NCBI GenBank assembly: GCA_027487675.1
Contig: JAIYDD010000217.1
Location: 1 to 64,000 of the forward strand
Direction of reading: 5' to 3'
From: Acetobacteraceae bacterium
GTDB taxonomy: Bacteria; Pseudomonadota; Alphaproteobacteria; Acetobacterales; Acetobacteraceae
DNA length: 64,000 bases
The position numbers and the translations under genes were made by a program. The notes beneath the pieces were generated by a model. The model ran no database searches and was not told where the DNA came from. It saw nothing but the letters and a program-made list of their open reading frames with translations. Shown piece after piece: positions 25,834 through 34,114 of this stretch. How positions within the stretch are numbered: position 1 is the stretch's first letter; every line of letters starts with the position of its first letter.

Positions 25834-27195
25834 ATGCCCACCCTGACACGCCGCGCCCTGCTCGCCCTGCCCATGCTCTGCCTCGTGCCCCCGGGCCGCG
25901 CCGACGCGCCCTTCACGGGGGCGGACCTGCTGCTGATCGGCATGTCCGACCTGCACTCCGCCATGGAGAGGTCGGCGGCCGCGCTTGGCGTGGTGGATGC
26001 GGCGCTGGCGGCCAACCGGGGCGTGCCGGCCGCCATCCTGGTGAATGGCGACGTGTTCGAGCGCGGCAATGCGGTGGCGCTGCGCGGCCAGGGTGCGGCG
26101 GACTGGGCCTTCTTGGCGGCGCTGGCGCGGCGCGCGCCGGTGGTGCTGAACATCGGCAACCACGAGACGGCGCTGCTCGACGACCTGGCGGAGACGGTGC
26201 GGCGGGCGGAGGCGCTCGGCATCCGGGTCGTCAGCAACATCCGCGACCGGCGCAGCGGGCGCGCCTACGCGCCGGCGGTGGCCGAACTGCCGCTGCCGGG
26301 CGGGCGGCGGCTGGTGGTGGCGGGGATCGCGACCGACGAGATCATGACCTACCGCCCGGTGGTGCGCCCGGCGCTCGACATCCCCGCCCCCGCCGCCTGG
26401 GCGCGGGAGAACCTGCCGGGGCTGCTGGCCGGCGCCGACGCCGCGGTGGTGATGAGCCATGCCGGCGTCGCCGCCGACCGCGAGATCCTGCCCCTGCTGG
26501 CCGACGGCACGCTGCTGCTGGGCGGGCACGAGCATCTGCGGCTGATGCATGCGCAGGGGCGGACGCGCTGCGTGCACACCGGGTCGTGGAACCGCTTCGT
26601 GACGCTGGCCGGGGTGACGCTCGGCGCCGGCGCGCCGCGGATCGACCTGCGGGAGGTGGAGATCCGCCCCGACGGCCCGGCCGATGCCGGACAGGCCGCG
26701 CTGGTCGCGGAGCTGATGGCCGCCCACCTGACCGCCGCCGAGCGCGAGATCCTGTTCACCCTGCCCCGGCCGCTGCCGCTGGGGGAGGCGGCGCGCGCCG
26801 CCTCGGCCGCGATGGCGGCCGCGACGGACAGCGCGACCGGGCTGATCGGCCATACCTCCTTCGGCACCGGCCTGCCCGGCGGCGCGGTGACGCGCTTCGC
26901 CTTCGACGCCTTCTGCCGCTTCGACGGCCCGCTGTTCCGCGCGGCGGAGGTGGACGCGGCGGCGCTGGCGGCCATCGCCGCCCGCGCCAACCAGGATGGC
27001 GACCTGCCGCTGGAGGCACGCATCGGCGACTTCGCCTATGCCCACGCGCTGCCCGCGGCGCCGGCGCCGCTGGCCTCCAACGGCTGGATCCGGCTGAACG
27101 CCGCGCGCTACCTGGGCACCCAGGCGCTGCGCTTCGAGCAGGTGCCGGACGTCATGCTGAAGGCCGTCGTCACGCGGCACCTGCGCGGGGCGTGA
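25834..27195 (+). CDS. Exported calcineurin-type metallophosphatase, 5'-nucleotidase-like
   Basis: A 453-residue precursor with an N-terminal signal (TRRALLALPMLCLVPPGRA). The metallophosphoesterase core shows GMSDLHSAMERS, VNGDVFERGN, IGNHETALL, VVMSHAGVAAD and LLGGHEHLRL, which together give the two-metal site. The rest looks like the 5'-nucleotidase C-terminal domain, with IGHTSFGTGLPGGAVT. It is expected in the periplasm acting on nucleotides or another phosphoester. No partner gene is evident. Confidence 0.82.
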   Translation: MPTLTRRALLALPMLCLVPPGRADAPFTGADLLLIGMSDLHSAMERSAAALGVVDAALAANRGVPAAILVNGDVFERGNAVALRGQGAADWAFLAALARRAPVVLNIGNHETALLDDLAETVRRAEALGIRVVSNIRDRRSGRAYAPAVAELPLPGGRRLVVAGIATDEIMTYRPVVRPALDIPAPAAWARENLPGLLAGADAAVVMSHAGVAADREILPLLADGTLLLGGHEHLRLMHAQGRTRCVHTGSWNRFVTLAGVTLGAGAPRIDLREVEIRPDGPADAGQAALVAELMAAHLTAAEREILFTLPRPLPLGEAARAASAAMAAATDSATGLIGHTSFGTGLPGGAVTRFAFDAFCRFDGPLFRAAEVDAAALAAIAARANQDGDLPLEARIGDFAYAHALPAAPAPLASNGWIRLNAARYLGTQALRFEQVPDVMLKAVVTRHLRGA

Positions 27196-27315
27196 AGCCA
27201 GGGCGGGCCGAAAGATGGAGCCCGCGTCATGAAAATGGCTTGAAACGGTCACCACGCCGGTGCAGGCTATCCGCTTCGCCGAGAGCCGCCGCAAAGCGGC
27301 AGGAGATGGGGAGCC

Positions 27316-27525
27316 ATGGACGGGAGCTTGCTGCCGGGTGAGGGCCTGATGGGCCGCCTGGCGGCGCGACAGGCGGAACTCGAGCTGCGCATCGCGCAGG
27401 AACGTGGTCGCCCCGCCCCGGACGAGGCGCTGATCCGCCGCCTGACCCGCGAACGCCTGCTGGCCCGCGATCGCATGGCCGCGCTGACGGGGCGCGCCAT
27501 GCCGCGCTGGGCACGCGAGGGCTGA
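27316..27525 (+). CDS. Small DUF465/YdcH-like coiled-coil protein
   Basis: A 69-residue, charged helical protein. LAARQAELELRIAQE, then RPAPDEALIRRLTRERLLARDRM, fits the DUF465 pattern (basic helix, P-D, then K/R-rich helix). ATG 27316 has AGGAGATGGGGAG in front, a strong ribosome site. Function unknown. Confidence 0.65.
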   Translation: MDGSLLPGEGLMGRLAARQAELELRIAQERGRPAPDEALIRRLTRERLLARDRMAALTGRAMPRWAREG

Positions 27526-27641
27526 GCCCGCCCGCCGCGGCGCCTTCTATCAAGATTGCGTGACCGCAGGCCCATGGGTTGCCGCAAGCCTGCAATGTGG
27601 CAGGCGCATGGCGCCACGCGAAGGCGTGACCGGGCGGCGCG

Positions 27642-28544
27642 CTACCGCGCCTCCACCCGCCGGCCGGTGAACAGCACGGCGGCCAGCATGCCGCCGACCG
27701 CCAGGGCCACGCCCAGCAGCTTCGCGACACCCAGCGGCTCGGCCAGCAGCAGCGCGGCGAAGAGCACCGCGAAGACCGGCACCATGGCGCTGACCGAGGA
27801 GGCGCGCGTCGCCCCCATCAGCTCCGTCGCGCGCGCATAGATGGTGGTGGCGACGGCGGAGGAGAGGACGCCCTGCATCACCGCCTGCAGGGCGCTGGCC
27901 TGCCAGGGCGCGTCCGGCACCGCGCCGAGGCCGGTCGCCAGCCAGGGCGGCAGCAGCAGCAGGGCGGAGGCGACGCAGACCGCCGCATTGCCGCCCAGCG
28001 CCGGCACGCCCCAGCGGCGCAGCAGCACGGTGAAGGCGCCCCAGGAACTGCCGGCCACCAGCAGGATCAGGTCGCCGCGCCAGGCGCCCGGATGCTCGCC
28101 GCCGATGCCGTCCCAGCCGATCATCAGCACGCCGCAGACGATCACCGCCAGCGCCGCGACGCGGCCGCGCGTCGGCCATTCGCGCAGGAAGGGGATGGCC
28201 AGCAGCACGCCCATCACCGCCGACATCACCGGCGCGATGGTGCCGGCATGGCTGGCGGGGGCGTAGAGCACCGCCCAGTTGAACAGCAGCGCATTGCCGC
28301 CGCCCCCCGTCGCCACCAGCACCAGCAGCTTCCACGGCCCGAGCCGGGCGAGCATGCCGCGCGCCGCCCAGGCGAAGGGCGCCAGCACCGCCCCGGCCGC
28401 CAGGAAGCGCAGCGTCACGACGTCGAGCGGGGTCAGCCCCGACAGCGCGCCGCTGCGCGCGACGGAGGCCTGGAGCCCCCAGGTCAGCGAAGCCGCCAGG
28501 CCGAGGGCCAGGCCGATGAGGGTCTTGCGTCTGCCGGGGGTCAC
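27642..28544 (-). CDS. EamA/DMT-superfamily transporter
   Basis: A 300-residue inner-membrane protein with ten predicted helices in two EamA repeats. The first opens LALGLAASLTWGLQASVARSG; the second contains GDLILLVAGSSWGAFTVLLRR. Family members export amino acids, metabolites or drugs. The GTG at 28544 matches the usual N-terminus; a TTG 14 codons earlier is possible but has no ribosome site. It lies behind the cysteine dioxygenase-like gene on the same strand. Substrate unknown. Confidence 0.85.
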   Translation of the reverse strand: MTPGRRKTLIGLALGLAASLTWGLQASVARSGALSGLTPLDVVTLRFLAAGAVLAPFAWAARGMLARLGPWKLLVLVATGGGGNALLFNWAVLYAPASHAGTIAPVMSAVMGVLLAIPFLREWPTRGRVAALAVIVCGVLMIGWDGIGGEHPGAWRGDLILLVAGSSWGAFTVLLRRWGVPALGGNAAVCVASALLLLPPWLATGLGAVPDAPWQASALQAVMQGVLSSAVATTIYARATELMGATRASSVSAMVPVFAVLFAALLLAEPLGVAKLLGVALAVGGMLAAVLFTGRRVEAR

Positions 28545-28641
28545 GGCGGCAGGGTAGCCGCGGCCTCGGCCCCCGGCGATGGCCAAGCGCGCGGCGCTGC
28601 CCCGCGCCGGCCGGCTGTCACGCCGCGCGCCGGTGCGCGGC

Positions 28642-29166
28642 TCAGGCCGACAGCACCTCGTTCACCGAATCGCCGAAGCGGTCATAGGTGACGCCGTAGC
28701 AATGGATGGAGACGGCGCGGCCGCAGCCGAGATTGGCGATGCGGTGGATGGCCTGCGGCCCCGCCGCGGCATGGCCGGTGCCGCCGGGCGCCAGCAGGCG
28801 GGTGGCGGTGGGGCGCGGCGGGTCGCCGGGGGCGTCCCCAGGGGCGTAGAACGTCTCGGTCAGCACGCCGGCATGCGCGCCGAAGGCGCACCAGGTGCGG
28901 TGGGCATGCACCGGCGACATCTGCCCCGGGCGCCAGACCAGGGCGACGACGGCATAGCCCTGGTCGCGGTTCTCGGCCAGCAGGTGGCGGATGTAGCGGT
29001 CGGGGGAGCATGGGCAGTCGCGGCCGTCCAGCAGGTCGGGGCGGGCGGCCTCGGCCGCGATGGCGGCGGCGATCGCGGCGGGGCGGTCCGCCTCGGCGGC
29101 GCGGGCGGCCTCGGCGATGCCGGCCAGCATGCGGTCGAGGGGGGCGCGGGGGCGGATGTAGGTCAT
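28642..29166 (-). CDS. Cysteine dioxygenase-type cupin
   Basis: A 174-residue protein of the cysteine dioxygenase family. The iron-binding cupin motif is in PGQMSPVHAHRTWCAFGAHAGVLTE; the second histidine is in the GPQAIHRIAN segment near residue 145. Thiol dioxygenases of this group oxidise cysteine or 3-mercaptopropionate with O2. It is transcribed away from the phosphatase gene at 29384, with a perfect palindrome between them. Confidence 0.8.
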   Translation of the reverse strand: MTYIRPRAPLDRMLAGIAEAARAAEADRPAAIAAAIAAEAARPDLLDGRDCPCSPDRYIRHLLAENRDQGYAVVALVWRPGQMSPVHAHRTWCAFGAHAGVLTETFYAPGDAPGDPPRPTATRLLAPGGTGHAAAGPQAIHRIANLGCGRAVSIHCYGVTYDRFGDSVNEVLSA

Positions 29167-29325
29167 GGGGTGGGCGGGGTCATGCTGTCCGGCACGCAGC
29201 ATGCCGAAGGATTTGGCGCCGTTCAACGGCGATGTGGAAGGGCTTGCTCTTTTCGACGTGGCGCGGAGGGCTTTCGCGTCTCCGGCCGGCGCCCGCCGGG
29301 GCGTTGCGCCGGATTGCCGTGGCGT

Positions 29326-29342
29326 GACATGAAATTCATGTC
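29326..29342. promoter_or_regulatory. 17-bp perfect palindrome in a divergent promoter region
   Basis: GACATGAA, one central A, TTCATGTC. It lies 41 bases before ATG 29384 and about 160 bases before the divergent cysteine dioxygenase-like start. It is AT-rich against the background and symmetric, as expected for a dimeric repressor or activator site. The regulator is not known. Confidence 0.5.
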
Positions 29343-29383
29343 GACCGGTTGATCCGTGCCGCCGAGGCCGCACATGCGCGGCC

Positions 29384-30016
29384 ATGCGCCTGCTGCCCCT
29401 GCTGTTCCTGCTGCTGCTGCTCCCCGCCCTGCCCGGCCGGGCCGCGCCCGCGCCCGCGGCGGGCGAGCCAGCCTTGGCCGCGGCGCTGCGCCAGGGCGGG
29501 CTGGTGGTCTTCCTGCGGCACACCGAGACCGGGCCCGCCCACCCGGACAGCGCCACCGCCGTGCCCGGCGACTGCGCCACCCAGCGCAACCTGAACGCCG
29601 AGGGCCGCGCCCAGGCCGAGGCGATCGGCGCGGCCTTCCGCGCGCTGGGCGTGCCGGTCGGCGCGGTGCTGGCCAGCCCCTTCTGCCGCACCGTCGAGAC
29701 GGCGGCGCTCGCCTTCGGCCGCGCCCTGCCGGAACCCGCGCTGTCCCTGCCCCGCCACCTGGACCCGGCCGCGCATGCGGCGATGGGGCAGGCGCTGCGC
29801 GGCCTGGTCGCGGCGGCGCATGGCGCGCCGGGCGTGACGGTGCTGGTCGGGCATTCCTACCACCTGATCGCCGCCGGCGGGCCGCGGCCCGACCCGCAGG
29901 GCGCCGCCGCCGTGCTGCGCCCGCGCGCCGATGGCGGGTTCGAGACGCTGGCCCTGCTGGCGCCGGCCGACTGGGCCGGGCTGGCGCCGACCCGGATCGC
30001 GGAGACCGCCCGATGA
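29384..30016 (+). CDS. Exported histidine phosphatase (phosphoglycerate-mutase-like)
   Basis: A 210-residue precursor with an N-terminal signal (LLPLLFLLLLLPALPGRA). VVFLRHTETGPAHPD holds the catalytic RHxE-type motif (the R-H pair), RNLNAEGRAQAEAIGAAFR the helix, SPFCRTVETAALAFG the arginine, and VTVLVGHSYHL the second histidine. Members remove phosphate via a phosphohistidine. It should act in the periplasm; the substrate is unknown. Its stop overlaps the DoxX start (ATGA). Confidence 0.83.
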   Translation: MRLLPLLFLLLLLPALPGRAAPAPAAGEPALAAALRQGGLVVFLRHTETGPAHPDSATAVPGDCATQRNLNAEGRAQAEAIGAAFRALGVPVGAVLASPFCRTVETAALAFGRALPEPALSLPRHLDPAAHAAMGQALRGLVAAAHGAPGVTVLVGHSYHLIAAGGPRPDPQGAAAVLRPRADGGFETLALLAPADWAGLAPTRIAETAR

Positions 30017-30444
30017 TGCCCGCCACCGCCCCGCATGCCGCCGCGCTGCTGCGCGTCACCATGGGCGTGCTGTTCCTGGCGCACGCCATCTGGTGGAAGG
30101 TGGTCACCGCCGGGATGGTGCATGTGGTGCCCTGGTTCGTGTCGCAGGGCTATCCGGCCTGGTTCGCCTATGCGGTGACGGGGCTGGAAGCGGCGGGCGG
30201 AATCCTGCTGATCCTGGGGCTCAGGGTGCGGGAGGTCTCGCTGGTGCTGGCCGGGCTGATGGCCGGCATCGTCTGGCAGCAATTCCCGAATGGCTGGATC
30301 TACACCTCGACCCATGGCGGCTGGGAATACCCGGCCTTCTGGACGGCGGCGCTGCTGGCGCAGGCGGGGCTCGGCGCGGGATCCTTCGCGCTGGACGGGC
30401 GGCGCGGCCCGGCGCCGGGGGCGCGGCTGGCGGCGGCGGAATAG
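30013..30444 (+). CDS. DoxX-family membrane protein
   Basis: A 143-residue protein with four hydrophobic helices. LLRVTMGVLFLAHAIWW opens it and YAVTGLEAAGGILLILG follows, both typical of DoxX. The first ATG of an ATGATG pair overlaps the phosphatase stop. DoxX proteins are linked to quinone or sulfur redox reactions in a few species; here the role is unknown. Confidence 0.82.
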   Translation: MMPATAPHAAALLRVTMGVLFLAHAIWWKVVTAGMVHVVPWFVSQGYPAWFAYAVTGLEAAGGILLILGLRVREVSLVLAGLMAGIVWQQFPNGWIYTSTHGGWEYPAFWTAALLAQAGLGAGSFALDGRRGPAPGARLAAAE

Positions 30445-30543
30445 GCGCGGCGCCGCCCCCTCTTGCGGAGGGCGCGGCGGCGCAGCCATGCTCCGCCCCT
30501 GCAACAGGCCGGGGCAACCGGCCCTGTCCTGGGAGGGATGGCC

Positions 30544-31590
30544 ATGACCGCACCGATGACGCGCCGCACGGCGCTGCTTGCCGCCGCCGGCGCCGCGACG
30601 CTCGCGATCCCGCAGCGCGTGCGCGCGCAGCAGCAATACCGGCCGGAATACAAGCTTTCCGTCGTCGGCAACCGGCCGATCCCGCTTTCGGAAGGCGCCT
30701 TCCAATGGGCGGAGATGGTGACGCAGCGCTCGGGCGGGCGGATCAACCTGCGCGTCTATCCGGGCAGCCAGCTGGTCGGCGGCGACCAGACGCGCGAGCT
30801 CGTCGCGATGCGCCAGGGCGTGGTGGACTTCGCGGTGTTCTCCACCATCAACATCTCGCCGCAGATCCGGGAGATGAACCTGTTCTCCCTGCCCTGGCTG
30901 CTGCAGGACCATCGCGGCTTCGACGCCATCATCAACGGCCCCGTCGGCGAGGAGCTGTTCCGGGCGCTCGCGGCGCGCGAGGTGGTGCCGGTGGCCTGGG
31001 GCGAGAACGGCTTCCGCGAGATCAGCAATTCCCGGCGCCCGATCCGCACGCCGGAGGACATGCGCGGCCTGAAGATCCGCTTCGCGGCGGGTGCGATCTT
31101 CAACGAGATCTTCACCGCGATGGGCGCGAACCCGCTGCAGATGTCCTTCGCCGACCTGCAGCCGGCGCTGTCCACCGGCGCGGTGGACGGGCAGGAGAAC
31201 CCGATCAACCTGTTCCTGGCCTTCCGCATGGATGCCCTCGCCCAGCGGCACCTGACGGTGTGGAACTACGTGGCGGATGCCGGCGCCTTCGTGGTGGCGA
31301 AGCAGGTGATGGACAGCTTCTCGGCCGCCGACCGCACCCTGGTGATCGAGGCGGCGCGCGATGCCGCCCGCGCGCAGATCGCGGCGAGCCGTGCGGGGAT
31401 CGGCGTGGACGGCAACCGCGCCAGCCTTGAGGAGCTGGGGCGGCGCAACGTGACGGTGACGACGCTGGACGCCGAGCAGAAGGCGGCCTTCGCGCGCATC
31501 ACGCGCCCGGTCTACGACAAGTGGGCGCAGACCGTGGGCACCGACCTGGTGCGCCGCGCCGAGGCCGCGATCCGCGGCGCCCGCGCGTAA
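30544..31590 (+). CDS. dctP: TRAP transporter substrate-binding protein (DctP family)
   Basis: A 348-residue periplasmic receptor. The N-terminus is a twin-arginine-like signal (MTRRTALLAAAGAATLAIP). The mature part has LSEGAFQWAEMVTQRSGGRI, VYPGSQLVGGDQTRELVAMR, and GLKIRFAAGAIFNEIF with the family's conserved arginine for the carboxylate. ATG 30544 is taken because GGGAGG lies 7 bases away; ATG 30538 is too near it. dctQ follows 4 bases on, then dctM. It imports an organic acid in a Na+-linked way; the ligand is not known, but a fumarate-reductase-like cluster follows. Confidence 0.9.
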   Translation: MTAPMTRRTALLAAAGAATLAIPQRVRAQQQYRPEYKLSVVGNRPIPLSEGAFQWAEMVTQRSGGRINLRVYPGSQLVGGDQTRELVAMRQGVVDFAVFSTINISPQIREMNLFSLPWLLQDHRGFDAIINGPVGEELFRALAAREVVPVAWGENGFREISNSRRPIRTPEDMRGLKIRFAAGAIFNEIFTAMGANPLQMSFADLQPALSTGAVDGQENPINLFLAFRMDALAQRHLTVWNYVADAGAFVVAKQVMDSFSAADRTLVIEAARDAARAQIAASRAGIGVDGNRASLEELGRRNVTVTTLDAEQKAAFARITRPVYDKWAQTVGTDLVRRAEAAIRGARA

Positions 31591-31594
31591 CCGG

Positions 31595-32101
31595 ATGGCC
31601 GATTTCGATCCTTCGGCGGGGCGCGAGAACCCGAAGACCGCCGTCCCGCTGAAGGTCGAGGAGGTGCTGCTGGCCGCGGCGATGGCGGCGATCGCGCTGA
31701 TCACCGCGGCCAACGTCGTCACGCGCTATCTCTCCGACATCAGCCTGGCCTTCACCGAGGAATACTCGGTGGTGCTGATGGTGATCGTGGCGCTGCTGGG
31801 CAGTTCGGTCGCGGCGGCGTCGGGGCGGCACATCCGCATCGGCTACTTCGTCGAGATGCTGGGGGCGCGCGGCCAGCGGGTGGCGGAGATGGCGGGGCTG
31901 GTGCTGACCGTCATCTGCTTCGGCATCCTGGTCTGGTACGGCTACCGGCTGGCCTATGACGAGTACCGGTTCGAGGTGCTGTCGAACGGGCTCGGCAACC
32001 CGAACTGGTGGTACACGGGCTGGCTGCCGCTGCTGTCCGCCGTCGTGGTGCTGCGCGCGGTGGGTCGCTTCGTGCGGCTGGCGCGCGGCAAGGCGGGGTG
32101 A
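31595..32101 (+). CDS. dctQ: TRAP transporter small permease (DctQ)
   Basis: A 168-residue protein with four helices. FTEEYSVVLMVIVALLGSSVA and SGRHIRIGYFVEML are DctQ hallmarks. It pairs with DctM in the membrane. It starts 4 bases behind dctP and ends 2 bases before dctM. Confidence 0.9.
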   Translation: MADFDPSAGRENPKTAVPLKVEEVLLAAAMAAIALITAANVVTRYLSDISLAFTEEYSVVLMVIVALLGSSVAAASGRHIRIGYFVEMLGARGQRVAEMAGLVLTVICFGILVWYGYRLAYDEYRFEVLSNGLGNPNWWYTGWLPLLSAVVVLRAVGRFVRLARGKAG

Positions 32102-32103
32102 CG

Positions 32104-33390
32104 ATGGTCGCTTCCGTCCTGTTCCTCGCCTTCCTGGCGCTGCTGTTCGGCGGCGTGCCGATCGGGGTCGCGCTCGGGCTGGCGGGCGCGTTGGCCATCC
32201 TGCTGGCGGACCAGTCCATCCTGGCCATGCCCACCAATGTCTATGCCGGCATCGCCAAGTATCCGCTGATCGCCATCCCGATGTTCGTGCTGGTCGGCTC
32301 CGTCTTCGACCGCACCGGCGTCGCGCTGCGGCTGGTGCGCTTCGCCTCCGCGATCGTCGGCGCGGGGCGCGGCGCGCTGGCCTCGGTCTCGGTGCTGGTG
32401 GCGATGGTGATCGGCGGGATCAGCGGATCGGGGCCCGCGACCAGTGCCGCGGTGGGGCAGGTGGTGACGCGCAGCATGGAGAAGGACGGCTATCCGCGGC
32501 CCTTCATCGCGGCGACCGTCGGCGCCGCGGCGGCGACCGACATCCTGATCCCGCCCTCCATCGCCTTCATCATCTATGCGGTGCTGGTGCCGGGCGTGTC
32601 CGTGCCGGCGATCTTCATGGCGGGGATGGTGCCCGGCATCCTGGCGGGCGTCGCGATCATCGCGGCGGTGCTGATCCTGTCCTGGATCAACGATTTTGGC
32701 GGCAAGTCGCGGCGCGAGGAACGGCTGCTGGTCTGGCAGACCTTCAAGGAGGCCTTCTGGGGCCTGATGGCGCCGGTGGTGATCCTGGGCGGCATGCGCA
32801 TCGGCGCCTTCACGCCGACCGAGGCCGCGGTGATGGCGGTGTTCTACGGGCTGTTCGTCGGCTTCGTGATCTACCGGTCGCTGACGCTGCGCGACGTCTA
32901 CGAGATGCTGGTGGAGGCGGGCGAGATCTCGGCGGTGATCCTCATCGTCGTGGCGCTGGCCAGCGTCTTCGCCTGGTCAACCTCGACGCTCGGGCTGGTG
33001 CAGCCGGTGGCGAATTGGATCGTGGCCTTGGGCCTCGGCGAATACGGCACGCTGGCGCTGCTGACGGTGGCGCTGGTCTTCATCGGCATGTTCCTCGACG
33101 GGATCTCGATCTTCCTGATCCTGCTGCCGGTGCTGATCCCCATTGCGCGCGCCTTCGACTGGGACCTGACCTGGTTCGGCGTGATCCTGACGATGAAGAT
33201 CGCGATCGGGCAGTTCACGCCGCCGATGGCGGTGAACCTGATGGTGTCCTGCCGCATCGCGCAGGTCAGCATGGAAAGCACCATCCGCTGGGTGGTGTGG
33301 ATGGTGCTGGCGATGCTGGTGGCGCTGGCGCTGGTGATTGCCTTCCCGGGGCTGGCGCTGTGGCTGCCGCGGACGATGGGGGTGATGTAG
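32104..33390 (+). CDS. dctM: TRAP transporter large permease (DctM)
   Basis: A 428-residue, twelve-helix channel subunit. GGVPIGVALGLAGALAIL, IPMFVLVGSVFDRTGVALRL, GGISGSGPATSAAVGQV and PPSIAFIIYAVLVPGVSV are the DctM signatures; the last third contains GQFTPPMAVNLMVSCRI. ATG 32104 follows the dctQ stop directly. The Na+ gradient drives uptake with DctP. Confidence 0.93.
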   Translation: MVASVLFLAFLALLFGGVPIGVALGLAGALAILLADQSILAMPTNVYAGIAKYPLIAIPMFVLVGSVFDRTGVALRLVRFASAIVGAGRGALASVSVLVAMVIGGISGSGPATSAAVGQVVTRSMEKDGYPRPFIAATVGAAAATDILIPPSIAFIIYAVLVPGVSVPAIFMAGMVPGILAGVAIIAAVLILSWINDFGGKSRREERLLVWQTFKEAFWGLMAPVVILGGMRIGAFTPTEAAVMAVFYGLFVGFVIYRSLTLRDVYEMLVEAGEISAVILIVVALASVFAWSTSTLGLVQPVANWIVALGLGEYGTLALLTVALVFIGMFLDGISIFLILLPVLIPIARAFDWDLTWFGVILTMKIAIGQFTPPMAVNLMVSCRIAQVSMESTIRWVVWMVLAMLVALALVIAFPGLALWLPRTMGVM

Positions 33391-33460
33391 GGACCTTCCC
33401 ATCGGGGGGCGGGATGCGATGCCGCTGGCACCCGCCGCGCGGCCTTGGCACCATCCGCGC

Positions 33461-34114
33461 ATGTCCGCCGCGCCCCTGCACCTGACCATCGACGGCCACG
33501 CCATCGAGGCCGCGCCCGGCGCATCGCTGATCCAGGCCTGGATCGGCGCGGGCCTGCCGCTCGAGACCAATGTCGGCTGCATGGGCCAGGGCGTCTGCGG
33601 CGCCTGCCGCGTGCTGGTGCGCCGGCCCGGCGAGCGCATCGCGCAATCGCTGCTGGCCTGCGAGACGCGGGCGGAAGACGGCATGCAGGTGGCCTTCGTG
33701 GACCATTTCCCGGCGCGCCGTGCCCATGCCTACGACCTGTCCGCGATGGCCGATTCCTGGGCGGCGCTGGACAGCCTGGATGCGGTCTTCCCCGAGGCGA
33801 AGCATTGCCGCCATTGCGGCGGCTGCGACGCCGCCTGCCCCAAGGGGATCGAGGTGGAGAAGGCGGTGAACCTGGCCGTCGAGGGCAAGGCGCTGGAGGC
33901 GGGCGCGCTGTTCGAGCATTGCGTGATGTGCAACCTCTGCGTCGCCGCCTGCCCGGAGCACATCGCACCCGCGCATCTCGGCCAGTTCGCGCGCCGCATG
34001 ACGGCGAGCCTGACGCTGCGCCCCGGCGACCTCGTGCTGCGGCTGCGGGAGATCGCGCAGGGCAGGCAACGCATCGACCTCGACGCCTGCCAGCCGGCTG
34101 AGCCGCCGCGGTGA
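33461..34114 (+). CDS. Fumarate reductase/succinate dehydrogenase-type iron-sulfur protein
   Basis: A 217-residue electron-transfer subunit. The N-terminal ferredoxin domain holds NVGCMGQGVCGACRV and LLACETR, ligands for a [2Fe-2S] cluster. The C-terminal part has CRHCGGCDAACPKG and CVMCNLCVAACPEH, ligands for two further clusters, as in SdhB/FrdB/TfrB. An earlier ATG at 33419 would add a lead of 14 residues. It overlaps the flavoprotein gene by four bases (GTGA). No membrane-anchor subunit gene is nearby, so the complex may be soluble. Confidence 0.83.
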   Translation: MSAAPLHLTIDGHAIEAAPGASLIQAWIGAGLPLETNVGCMGQGVCGACRVLVRRPGERIAQSLLACETRAEDGMQVAFVDHFPARRAHAYDLSAMADSWAALDSLDAVFPEAKHCRHCGGCDAACPKGIEVEKAVNLAVEGKALEAGALFEHCVMCNLCVAACPEHIAPAHLGQFARRMTASLTLRPGDLVLRLREIAQGRQRIDLDACQPAEPPR

